From NCBI RefSeq assembly GCF_005503555.1, contig NZ_SCNG01000001.1, forward strand, positions 1,818,529 to 1,882,528: a DNA stretch of 64,000 nt, in the 5' to 3' direction. The translations under genes and the position numbers were made by a program. Shown one piece after another: positions 27,000-34,798 of this stretch; within the stretch, counting starts at the first letter, position 1; each line of letters starts with the position of its first letter. Below the pieces are notes generated by a model that worked only from the letters and a program-made list of their open reading frames with translations, was not told the DNA's origin and did not search any database. This stretch comes from Rudaea sp. 3F27F6. Its GTDB lineage: Bacteria; Pseudomonadota; Gammaproteobacteria; Xanthomonadales; Rhodanobacteraceae.

Positions 27000-27879
27000 A
27001 GAAATTGCACCAGTTGTAAGGGTATTGCCGCACGTAGTGTTCGAGCCGCGCAGCGAAACATTGCGCCCACGCCTGCAGAGCGGCGGCACGGCCCTGGCGC
27101 GGAATGCGGATTTCCTGCGCGAAGGTTTCGAAATGCAGGTCGTAGCGGTTGCCGCCGCGATAGACGCCGAAGGCGAGCACGATCGGCAGTTCGAGCATCG
27201 AGGCGATCTGGTACGCCGCGGTCGGAAACTGCGCGGCGCGACCGAAAAACTCGGCCGCTGCTGTCGCTTCATGCGCGCGCGAACGGTCGGCAAGCAGGCC
27301 GATCAACGCGCCCTGGCGCGCGGCCTCGTGCAGCGACAAGGCGAGCGCGCCCGGATCGACGCCGGCGTCGATCACGTTCGCCGCGATCGCCGGATTGAGC
27401 GCATGCAGCAGTTCGTTGAGCGCACGCGTCTGCTTCAGGTCCATGATCACGCGCAGTTGCAGGTCGGGCCGGCGCGCGGTCAGCGTGCGCAAGACCTCGA
27501 AGCTGCCGAAGTGCGCGCCGAGCAGCAGCACGCCGCGGCCGGGCGCTATCTCGGCTTCGAGCCGGTCGAGGCCGTGGATGCGCACGTCGAAGCGGTCGAG
27601 GCTGGCGTCGTTGAGCAGGAAGGCGCGGTCGAGAATCGTCGCCGCATAGCAGTGGATGTGTTTGAGTACGTCCAGTGCACGCGCGGGCCGGTCGAGCGCC
27701 AGGCTCAGGAATGCGCGCGAGTCGCGGCGTTCGTGCGTACGACGGAAGTAGAAGTACAGGGTGATCGGATAGAGCCAGACGCGCGCGAAAGCGCGGCCGC
27801 CGAAAAGACCAGCGGCGCGGATCAGCCAGATCGCAACGCGGCCGCCGGCCTCGCGGCGCTCGCGCCACTGCGCGCTCAC
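26926..27879 (-). CDS. Lysophospholipid-type acyltransferase (LpxL/HtrB family, ApeD-like)
   Basis: A 317-residue acyltransferase of the lipid A lauroyl/lysophospholipid family, with the catalytic-region GVLLLGAHFGSFEVLRTL (HX-type His), DLKQTRALNELLHALNP and ADRSRAHEATAA segments. The GTG start at 27879 overlaps the preceding dehydratase stop as GTGA, suggesting translational coupling. An upstream longer reading frame to 28233 lies antisense-free but inside the dehydratase and is not supported by family length. In aryl-polyene clusters this enzyme esterifies the polyene to a lipid or sugar. N-terminal hydrophobic segments suggest membrane association. Confidence 0.9.
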   Translation of the reverse strand: MSAQWRERREAGGRVAIWLIRAAGLFGGRAFARVWLYPITLYFYFRRTHERRDSRAFLSLALDRPARALDVLKHIHCYAATILDRAFLLNDASLDRFDVRIHGLDRLEAEIAPGRGVLLLGAHFGSFEVLRTLTARRPDLQLRVIMDLKQTRALNELLHALNPAIAANVIDAGVDPGALALSLHEAARQGALIGLLADRSRAHEATAAAEFFGRAAQFPTAAYQIASMLELPIVLAFGVYRGGNRYDLHFETFAQEIRIPRQGRAAALQAWAQCFAARLEHYVRQYPYNWCNFYDFWDRSVDEQRTRNAAVSFGGVP

Positions 27880-28172
27880 GCGCCGGCCTCGGTGAGTTCG
27901 GCCACGCCGCTCGCCACGGGTGCCGCGCCGCAAGAAATGTGGAAATGTATCTTTTTGTCTTTTTCTTCGAGCCGCAGTTCTGCCTCTTGGCCCGGCAACA
28001 GCGGCGCGAGGAATTTCACCTGCGGCAACGCCGAGATGCGCGCGCCGAATTGCGTTTCGATCGCGGCGGCGACGCGGTCGAGCAGGACCACGCCCGGCAC
28101 CACGGGCCGCCCCGGAAAATGGCCGGGCAGCGCGGGATGGTCGGCGTCGATCTGGAAGCGCATCGGATTCAT
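27876..28172 (-). CDS. Hot-dog 3-hydroxyacyl-ACP dehydratase (ApeI-like)
   Basis: A 98-residue single hot-dog domain with the FabA/ApeI-type active site HFPGRPVVPGVVLLD and a beta-rich C-terminus (FLAPLLPGQEAELRL). ApeI-class enzymes dehydrate the growing polyene. ATG 28172 gives a normal N-terminus; 28163 is a possible alternative. It is separated by 103 bases from the upstream membrane-protein gene, an unusual gap within this otherwise overlapping operon, and couples to the acyltransferase through GTGA. Confidence 0.9.
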   Translation of the reverse strand: MNPMRFQIDADHPALPGHFPGRPVVPGVVLLDRVAAAIETQFGARISALPQVKFLAPLLPGQEAELRLEEKDKKIHFHISCGAAPVASGVAELTEAGA

Positions 28173-28275
28173 GCGCCGATAATACCCGCAATGCCGCGAC
28201 ACGCCGGCGACGCGAACGCGGCACATCTCCCATGTCGCTTCGCCGCGCAAACGAAGGTCATGCCGGAAAGGCGGG

Positions 28276-28902
28276 TCAATTTTCGATCAGGTCGGACCAG
28301 ACACGAGCCAGCGCGGCGAGGAAAGCCGGCAGCGTGTGCCGCGGCGCCTGCGGCAGCAGGCGCGAACGCAGGAAGAATTCGCCGAAGAACAGGGCGGCGA
28401 CCGCGAGCGGCAGGACGGTCATCCCGAAGGTGCGTGCTGACGGCAAGACGAACCATGAAGGCCCCCAAGTCTCGGCCGCGACGCAAAGCAGGCACAGCGC
28501 AGCGAGGGCGAACTGGAGCCAGACCCAGAGCCGCGTCAGGCGTTCGGCGTAACGCACGACTGCGGGATCGCGCAAATGCGCCGGGCCATCGATCGCCGCG
28601 ATCGCGCGCGCTATCAGCGGCGTGCGCGGCGGCACGAGGCTGCGCGCGAACAGCCAGCCGACGAAGGCGGCGATCGCTGCCGGCAGGATATCGATCATCA
28701 AGCCGATGCCGCCGAACAACCATGCTATGGCTTCGGCGGCAGCGATCGCGGCGATCGCCCCGCGCAGGGCGCGCGGCGACATGAAGACGAGGAAAAGCAG
28801 CGCGACCGGCACGATCGCCGCGGTGATCGCATCGCTGTGCTCCCAGCGTCCGAGCAGCGCCAGCGCAAGGATGGCGAGCCAGACCAGGATGCGCACGTTC
28901 AA
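28276..28902 (-). CDS. Polytopic membrane protein (COG4648-like) in the pigment operon
   Basis: A 208-residue integral membrane protein with about five to six spans (e.g. VWLAILALALLGRW, AIVPVALLFLVFMSP, IGLMIDILPAAIAAFVGWLF, LQFALAALCLLCVAAET). It matches the COG4648 type often found in aryl-polyene clusters beside the acyl carrier protein. ATG 28902 overlaps the ACP stop as ATGA. Function is unknown; a scaffolding or membrane-localised role in polyene assembly is inferred from context. Confidence 0.85.
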   Translation of the reverse strand: MNVRILVWLAILALALLGRWEHSDAITAAIVPVALLFLVFMSPRALRGAIAAIAAAEAIAWLFGGIGLMIDILPAAIAAFVGWLFARSLVPPRTPLIARAIAAIDGPAHLRDPAVVRYAERLTRLWVWLQFALAALCLLCVAAETWGPSWFVLPSARTFGMTVLPLAVAALFFGEFFLRSRLLPQAPRHTLPAFLAALARVWSDLIEN

Positions 28903-29168
28903 CTCACTTTGTGGGTTTCAATGTGCTGCGACAGCGCGCGCAGGCTGGAGAAGATGCGCTTGTTGTCTGCATTGTCCGAACGCAGTTGGAAACCGTAGCG
29001 CTTGGACACGGCGAGCGCGAGCTCGAGCGCATCGATCGAATCAAGACCGGTCTCGGCGCCGAACAGCGGCGCGTCGGGCACGAAATCGTCGGCCTTGATG
29101 TGTTCGAGGTTGAGGCTCGAAACGATCAGGCTGGCGAGTTCGTGTTCGGCGGGAGTTTGCTGGTGCAT
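28899..29168 (-). CDS. Acyl carrier protein of the aryl-polyene type
   Basis: An 89-residue acyl carrier protein. The phosphopantetheine attachment serine lies in LDSIDALELALAV, and the segment FGAETGLDSIDALE matches carrier proteins (ApeE/ApeF type) of aryl-polyene clusters. It is the first gene of a minus-strand operon that continues with the membrane protein, dehydratase, acyltransferase, LolA-like and exporter genes. The promoter must lie in 29169-29379, shared with the divergent chorismatase gene. Two ACPs are usual in these clusters; only one is in the window. Confidence 0.92.
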   Translation of the reverse strand: MHQQTPAEHELASLIVSSLNLEHIKADDFVPDAPLFGAETGLDSIDALELALAVSKRYGFQLRSDNADNKRIFSSLRALSQHIETHKVS

Positions 29169-29379
29169 AAGGGCTTTGGCTCAGAACCTGTTCAAAACTT
29201 ATTGCGCCCGCTCCGCTCGCGCCCCCTGAATCGGGCGCACCCGCGGCGCACGAAATGCCTTGGTTCGTTACGGATTTTTCGACGCCCCCGGCCTCGCCGA
29301 GAGCGCACGGCGGCGAAGGCGGCGCAGTGTATCATTGCGCGATCTCAAACCTGATGCCGCCGCAGCGGCGCCGATTTCC
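29169..29379. promoter_or_regulatory. Divergent promoter region of the pigment operon and xanB2
   Basis: This 211-base gene-free stretch separates the divergent ACP operon and the chorismatase gene, so it must hold both promoters. A TATCAT -10-like hexamer at 29329-29334 is the best chorismatase-side candidate. I see no strong operator or terminator. Confidence 0.35.
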
Positions 29380-30405
29380 TTGTCCATCGCAACGCCTCAT
29401 ATCCCCGCCGCCACGCCGCATGCGCACGCCGCCGAGCTGCCGCCGCTGCGCGTCGCCTACGAATCCACGCCACTCGACGCGATCCTGGCCGGCGCCGACG
29501 TGCTCGCCGTGTTCGGCTTCGGCACGCACGCACCGGCCGCGCATGCCGATCCACGCTATCTGCGCGTGAACCTCGAACCCGCGGACGGCGAAGCGCCGTT
29601 CGAAGTCTGGCGCGTGCGCGGTCCGGTGCGCGCGGAACGCCGCGACGGCATCGCCTGGGCCGAGGGCGACGACTATGCCTACGGCGCGATCGAAGTCGAC
29701 GAGTCCGCGCACGGCGACGTCGAAGGCGCGGCCGAGTTCGCCTATCGCTGCCTGGTCGATGCGATCGCGGCGAGCGCCAAGCCGCATACCTTGCGCATCT
29801 GGAATTATCTCGACGCGATCAATCTCGGTGCGGGCGATGCGGAACGCTATCGGCGTTTCTGCGTCGGCCGTGCCGCGGGATTGGCCGCGCAGGGTTTCGC
29901 CGACGACTATCCCGCGGCGACCGGCATCGGCGTGCGCGACGGCCGCCGCGTGCTGCAGATCTACTGGCTCGCCGCACGAACGCCCGGCACGGCGTTCGAG
30001 AACCCGCGCCAGGTCAGCGCTTGGCGCTACCCACGCCAGTACGGCATCAAGGCGCCGACGTTCGCCCGTGCGATGCGCGCACCGACGCAGCAAGTGCAGG
30101 TCTACATTTCCGGCACCGCCGCGATCGTCGGCCACGTTTCGCACCATCACGACGATTTCGCCAAGCAGCTCGACGAGACGCTCGCCAACATCGACAGCGT
30201 ACTCGCCGCGGCGCAGGTCGCCGCGGCCGCGCGTCTCGATGCCGGCGCTGCGCTCAAGGCCTATGTGCGCCGTGCCGAAGACCTCGATGCGGCACGCCGT
30301 CTGCTCGGCGAAAAACTGCCCGCGCAAACACCGACCTTGTTCCTGCTGGGCGATATCTGCCGCAGTGAACTGCTCGTCGAGATCGACGGCATTCAAGGCG
30401 CCTGA
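29380..30405 (+). CDS. xanB2: Chorismatase (XanB2/FkbO-like), aryl starter synthesis
   Basis: A 341-residue enzyme of the XanB2/FkbO/Hyg5 chorismatase family, which hydrolyses or cleaves chorismate to 3-hydroxybenzoate (and 4-hydroxybenzoate). Family motifs seen are LRIWNYLDAINLGAGDAERY, DDYPAATGIGVRDG, SAWRYPRQYGIKAPTFARAM, YISGTAAIVGHVSHHHDD and the C-terminal CRSELLVEIDGI. 3-Hydroxybenzoate is the starter unit of xanthomonadin, so its place beside aryl-polyene genes is telling. The start is uncertain: TTG 29380 gives the normal family N-terminus (ELPPLRVAYEST follows), but no good ribosome-binding site is visible. It is divergent from the ACP operon. Confidence 0.93.
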   Translation: MSIATPHIPAATPHAHAAELPPLRVAYESTPLDAILAGADVLAVFGFGTHAPAAHADPRYLRVNLEPADGEAPFEVWRVRGPVRAERRDGIAWAEGDDYAYGAIEVDESAHGDVEGAAEFAYRCLVDAIAASAKPHTLRIWNYLDAINLGAGDAERYRRFCVGRAAGLAAQGFADDYPAATGIGVRDGRRVLQIYWLAARTPGTAFENPRQVSAWRYPRQYGIKAPTFARAMRAPTQQVQVYISGTAAIVGHVSHHHDDFAKQLDETLANIDSVLAAAQVAAAARLDAGAALKAYVRRAEDLDAARRLLGEKLPAQTPTLFLLGDICRSELLVEIDGIQGA

Positions 30406-30435
30406 GCGTGCGCCGGCGCACGCGCTTCGGCTGGC

Positions 30436-30912
30436 ATGGACTCTAATTTGCACGTCCGCGCCTATCGCGCCGACGACTGGTCGGCGCTGTGCCGGATACA
30501 CGATGCGGCGCGCAAGCATGAACTCGATGCGGCCGGGCTCGGCGCGGCGTATCTGACTCTGGAGCAGACTTCCGCAAACGAGGGCCTGTTCGATTACACG
30601 GTGCTCGTTGCCGAGGATGAAGACGGAGTCCAAGGCTTCGTCGCCTACAACGACGACGAACTCGCGTGGTTGTACGTTCGCCCCGATCGTTACCGGCGCG
30701 GTATCGGCCGGCGACTGGCACAAGAAGTCATGTACCGGTCGCGCGGCGCGATGGCGGTCGAAGTACTTGTCGGCAACGAGGCCGCTCTCGGCCTGTATCT
30801 CAACTTGGGCTTCAAGATCGTGGAGCGCGTCGAAGGCCGGCTGCCCGGCAACGAAGCGTTCAAAGCCTCGGTGTTCGTACTCGAATGGAAACGCGGCGAC
30901 CGCGTTTCCTGA
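30436..30912 (+). CDS. GNAT-family N-acetyltransferase
   Basis: A 158-residue GNAT acetyltransferase. Motif A appears as WLYVRPDRYRRGIGRRLAQE with the acetyl-CoA pyrophosphate loop RRGIGRR, followed by VEVLVGNEAALGLYLNLGFK, typical of GNAT motif B. It has no signal or membrane span. It follows xanB2 by 30 bases on the same strand and may be co-transcribed with it, and converges with the membrane gene at 30913, sharing no overlap. The substrate is unknown. Confidence 0.9.
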   Translation: MDSNLHVRAYRADDWSALCRIHDAARKHELDAAGLGAAYLTLEQTSANEGLFDYTVLVAEDEDGVQGFVAYNDDELAWLYVRPDRYRRGIGRRLAQEVMYRSRGAMAVEVLVGNEAALGLYLNLGFKIVERVEGRLPGNEAFKASVFVLEWKRGDRVS

Positions 30913-32406
30913 CTACGCCGCCGCCCGTGCGCGCCGGCGCGTGCGCGGAAACAGCATGCGCGTGGCGGTGACGAGTGCGCTGATCCACCAGACCAGGGCC
31001 GCGTTGTAGACCAAATGGCCCTGCTTGGGCACGTCGGCGAGGCCGTCGCCGAGCACGGTCACGGTCAACGTGCCGAGCGTCACCACGATGGTCAGCACGG
31101 TGACCGTCAGCAGGCGCGGCCACGCGCGCCACCGCTGGCGCCAAAGCAGCACGACGAGCGCCGCGAACGGCGCGCCGAACAACAGCACGCGCAAGGCGGC
31201 CTGCTCGGCGAACACGTCGCTCAAGGAGAAGAACGAGTCGGGCAGTGGAGCGAAGTGGCCGCCCTCGACGACGCCGAGCCCCGGCGCCACCCACGGATGC
31301 AGAGCGGTGAAACCGGCGACGCCGACACGCAGCGCCATGTCGGGCTCGCGCACCAGGGCCATCAGCTCGCGTCCGCGCGATACCTTGGTCAGCTCGGGGC
31401 AGAGATCGGCCGGGAAACCGGGCATCTGCCAGGCGCGCAGGCCCTTGTACTGCAGGCATTGCGGCGACAGCCCGAGAAACTCCGCGGTCGCTGCCGGATC
31501 GCGCGAGTTCGGCAGCAGCGCGGTGAAGACCACGTCAGCCTGGTTGAACACATTGATCGCGCGGATCGCATCGCTGTCGCGCTGCAACTGCACGACCTGG
31601 ACGACGAGCCCGGCGAGTGCGCCGATCAGCAGCGCCTTGCCTTTCCACAGCCAGACGCGGTCGCGCCAGCGCCCGATCGCGAGCATCGCCACGGCGATGC
31701 CGAGCGGCAGCACGATGTGCTGGATCTTGCTGACCGCGAGCGCAGAGGCGGCGAGCACGAGCAGGCCGAAAGCATGACCGCGAGCGGGCTTGCCCTCGTG
31801 GATCAGGATCAGCCCGGCGACGGCATACAGCGCGAGCAGGGCGGTCCACTCGGCATAGAAGGTGTTGAGATAAATCGTATTCGCCGGATCGGTGAACAGA
31901 AACGGCAGCAGCAGACCGTTGCTCAGCGCCGACCACGGCTCGCCGCGGCGGATCCAGGCCCAGTTGAAGCCGGCCCACAGCACGAGCAGGGCACCGATCT
32001 TGAACGCGCCGACCCAGCGCACCGGGAACGCCTGCGCGCCCGTGGCCGCAGCGTCGATGCGGTAGACCGCGGCAGCCGCACCCTGGAACAGCAGTTCGGT
32101 CGACCAGTAGCAGATCGGATTCGCGGCGGCGACGAACTTGTAGCGCGAGTACGGCGCTTCAGGGCTGTTCTGCGCGGGCTGGATCGATTCGCGCCGGTCA
32201 GGGTAGAGATCGAAGCAGGCGCTGTAGCGCACTTCGTCGTAACTGTTGGCGAGTGCGATCAGCGGCTCGTGCAGATAAAGCGCGCCGATACGCCAGACTC
32301 CGACGAGAAAACAGAAAGCAAGCGCGACCCATAGCCAGCGTGGTGTCGGGCCCCGCGGTTTGGCGGCGGGTGCGGAGGCGGAGTCGAACGGATCGGCAGG
32401 GCGCAT
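30913..32406 (-). CDS. Polytopic membrane protein, possible glycan glycosyltransferase (WsfD-like)
   Basis: A 497-residue protein with about ten predicted membrane spans, e.g. WLWVALAFCFLVGVWRIG, ALLVLWAGFNWAWI, LLALYAVAGLILIHEG, VLLFGAPFAALVVLLW and LLTVTVLTIVVTLGTLTVTVL. A large extracytoplasmic loop (residues ~250-350) contains NSRDPAATAEFLGLSPQCLQ and SFFSLSDVFAEQ. The layout resembles GT-C-like or WsfD-type hexose transferases, but I see no decisive catalytic motif. ATG 32406 gives a conventional N-terminus; upstream extension to 32526 adds an unlikely tail. Its last bases meet the GNAT gene end to end. Confidence 0.75.
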   Translation of the reverse strand: MRPADPFDSASAPAAKPRGPTPRWLWVALAFCFLVGVWRIGALYLHEPLIALANSYDEVRYSACFDLYPDRRESIQPAQNSPEAPYSRYKFVAAANPICYWSTELLFQGAAAAVYRIDAAATGAQAFPVRWVGAFKIGALLVLWAGFNWAWIRRGEPWSALSNGLLLPFLFTDPANTIYLNTFYAEWTALLALYAVAGLILIHEGKPARGHAFGLLVLAASALAVSKIQHIVLPLGIAVAMLAIGRWRDRVWLWKGKALLIGALAGLVVQVVQLQRDSDAIRAINVFNQADVVFTALLPNSRDPAATAEFLGLSPQCLQYKGLRAWQMPGFPADLCPELTKVSRGRELMALVREPDMALRVGVAGFTALHPWVAPGLGVVEGGHFAPLPDSFFSLSDVFAEQAALRVLLFGAPFAALVVLLWRQRWRAWPRLLTVTVLTIVVTLGTLTVTVLGDGLADVPKQGHLVYNAALVWWISALVTATRMLFPRTRRRARAAA

Positions 32407-32598
32407 AGGGGCCGGAAGTCTAGGGTCGCATTGTGACGCCGACAATCGTTGCACGCGGTGGCAAGAAATGTGAGGCGTTTCGCAGATGCGGCGTCGATTC
32501 TGCACGGTTGTTCCCGCCAATCGCAACGCGGACTGGCCGAATGTGCGGTGCTAGACTTTTTCCCGTTCAGACAGGCGCCGTGCGCCGTGGAGAGCGTC

Positions 32599-34782
32599 AT
32601 GAAGCAGCAACTGGGGCATTACGATCTCGTCGCCGAACTCGGCCGTGGCGGCATGGGCGTGGTCTACAAGGGCTACGAATCGCAACTCCACCGCTACGTC
32701 GCGATCAAGGTGCTGGCCGATTCGCTTGCCCACGATCCGGCGATCAAGGAGCGTTTCCTGCGCGAAGCGCGCAGCATGGCCGCGCTCAACGATCCGCACA
32801 TCATCCAGATTTATTTCATCGGCGAAGACGAAGGCCAGACCTACTTCGTCATGGAATTCGTCGACGGCGAATCGCTCAGTTCGGTGCTCAAGCGCGAGAC
32901 GCGGCTGAAGCCCGAGCAGGCGGCGAAGATCGTCTACCAGACCGCGCTCGGCCTCGCCACTGCGCACGACCGCGGCGTGATCCACCGCGACATCAAGCCC
33001 GGCAACATCATGATCGACAGCCGCGGCAACGTGAAGATCGCCGACTTCGGCATCGCCCTGTCGAGCGCGGACCTGTCGAAGAAACTGACCTCGACCGGCG
33101 AGTTCGTCGGCACGCCGGGCTATCTCTCGCCCGAAGTCTGCCTCGGCAAACTGGTCGATCAGCGCTCGGACATTTTCTCGCTCGGCATCGTGCTGTTCGA
33201 GATGCTCGCCGGACGCATGCCGTTCACCGACGAGTCGCCGCTCGGCCTCATGCTCGAAGTGGTCAAGGCCGAGATTCCGGACGTGTGTTCGCTCAATGCC
33301 GACGTCGATGCGGAGCTCGCGCGCATCCTCTCGCGCATGATCGCCAAGGAACCGGCCGACCGCTATCAGAGCTGCCAGGATCTCGCCGCCGACCTCGCCC
33401 GCCATCCGCTGCTCGCCAACGGCGCAACCCTGCAGTTGCGCACCGAACCCTCGCCCGCCGCGGCAACCGTGATCGGCATGAAGACGCCGATTTCCGGCCA
33501 GAACGCGTTGCCGAACACGACGCCGACGCCGCGGCCCCTGCCGCGCAGCACGCCGGCGCCGGCAAGCACGATCACGCCGCCGCGCCCGCAGAGCACGCTG
33601 CCGACGATCGTCGCCGCGACGGCGGCGGCCAACGGCGCGCATCAGTCCCTGCTCGAACGCCAGGCCGCGGCGTCGAAGAAATCGACCTCGCCGATGGTGC
33701 CGCTTGCGATCGCGGCCGTGCTGTTGCTCGGCCTGGCCGGCGGCGCGTTCGCCTATCGCGACCAACTCGGCTTCATGAAGCAATGGCTGCCGGCGAACCT
33801 ACTCGGCTCGGTCTCGGCAAGTGCGCCGACGCAGACCGCGGCGACGACGACCACGTCCGCAACGACCACTTCGGCCTCGACCTCGGCCACCGCGGCATCG
33901 GCCCCAGCGGCGGCGGCCAGCGTCGCGACCTCGAATCCGCCGCCCGCCGCAGCCTCATCGCCGCCGCCTGCGGACACTACGGCTGCGACAGCCGCGGCGC
34001 CTTCCACGTCGAGTGCCGCCACGGCGACAGCGCCGGCCGGAACAGCGACGGCCACGGCCGACCCTGCCACCGGCGCCGCGGTCGCTTCCAGCGCCGCTGC
34101 AAGCGCATCGACCGGCGGCGCGACCGTTGCCGAATTGACGGCGACCGGCCCCACCGGCTCCAGCGCCACGGCTACGGTCGGCAGCACCGCAGCCGCCCAG
34201 CCCGAAACGGCCGCGCCATCTCCGCCGCCAGTACCCGTCCCCGCCGTGCCGACGCCGCCTACCGCGCAGATCGCCAAGGCCGTACCACCGCCTGCGCCGG
34301 TCGCGCCGCCGAAGCCGCACGTGCCGACGGTCGCCGTGCTTTCGGGCGGCGATATCGCGGTCTCCGAGCCCGCCGGCCGCGCGATCGAACAGGTGCTCGC
34401 GCGCCGCGGCTACCGCCTGGCCGATGCGGACATGATGCCCGGCGCCGGCCGCTATCTGTCCGGGCAGCGCGTGGACGTGCTCGCGTTGCTCGACTTCCTC
34501 GCACGCAACGGCCGCATTGATGCCGTGGTCATCGTCCACGCCCGCCCGACCGGTGCGCAGAACCTGCCGGCCTACGGCATGAACGTGGACGCGACGACCG
34601 CACAACTCAATGTGACGACCTACGCCGTGCAGGGCCGGCACAAACTCGGTGCGGGCTGGACGCAGAACGTGATCTACACGGGCCTGTCGGCCAAGCAACA
34701 GGGTGAGGAGGCGGTCGAGGAGATCGCACCGCAGGTCGAAAGCACTCTGGTCGAATACCGCGCCGGCCGCGGCCGCGGCTGA
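32599..34782 (+). CDS. Transmembrane Ser/Thr protein kinase (PknB/Stk1-like)
   Basis: A 727-residue Hanks-type kinase. The kinase domain (~residues 8-270) has the glycine loop GRGGMGVVY, ATP lysine VAIK (K37), HRDIKPGN (D131), DFG (149-151) and GTPGYLSPE. A transmembrane helix near residue 370 (VPLAIAAVLLLGLAGGAFAY) separates it from an Ala/Thr/Pro-rich linker and a C-terminal extracytoplasmic domain of ~170 residues (from TVAVLSGGDIAVSEPAGRAI). This domain lacks PASTA or similar known repeats, so its ligand is unknown. ATG 32599 follows GGAGAGCGTC. No phosphatase partner is adjacent. Confidence 0.93.
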   Translation: MKQQLGHYDLVAELGRGGMGVVYKGYESQLHRYVAIKVLADSLAHDPAIKERFLREARSMAALNDPHIIQIYFIGEDEGQTYFVMEFVDGESLSSVLKRETRLKPEQAAKIVYQTALGLATAHDRGVIHRDIKPGNIMIDSRGNVKIADFGIALSSADLSKKLTSTGEFVGTPGYLSPEVCLGKLVDQRSDIFSLGIVLFEMLAGRMPFTDESPLGLMLEVVKAEIPDVCSLNADVDAELARILSRMIAKEPADRYQSCQDLAADLARHPLLANGATLQLRTEPSPAAATVIGMKTPISGQNALPNTTPTPRPLPRSTPAPASTITPPRPQSTLPTIVAATAAANGAHQSLLERQAAASKKSTSPMVPLAIAAVLLLGLAGGAFAYRDQLGFMKQWLPANLLGSVSASAPTQTAATTTTSATTTSASTSATAASAPAAAASVATSNPPPAAASSPPPADTTAATAAAPSTSSAATATAPAGTATATADPATGAAVASSAAASASTGGATVAELTATGPTGSSATATVGSTAAAQPETAAPSPPPVPVPAVPTPPTAQIAKAVPPPAPVAPPKPHVPTVAVLSGGDIAVSEPAGRAIEQVLARRGYRLADADMMPGAGRYLSGQRVDVLALLDFLARNGRIDAVVIVHARPTGAQNLPAYGMNVDATTAQLNVTTYAVQGRHKLGAGWTQNVIYTGLSAKQQGEEAVEEIAPQVESTLVEYRAGRGRG

Positions 34783-34798
34783 CGCACACAGAACAGTT

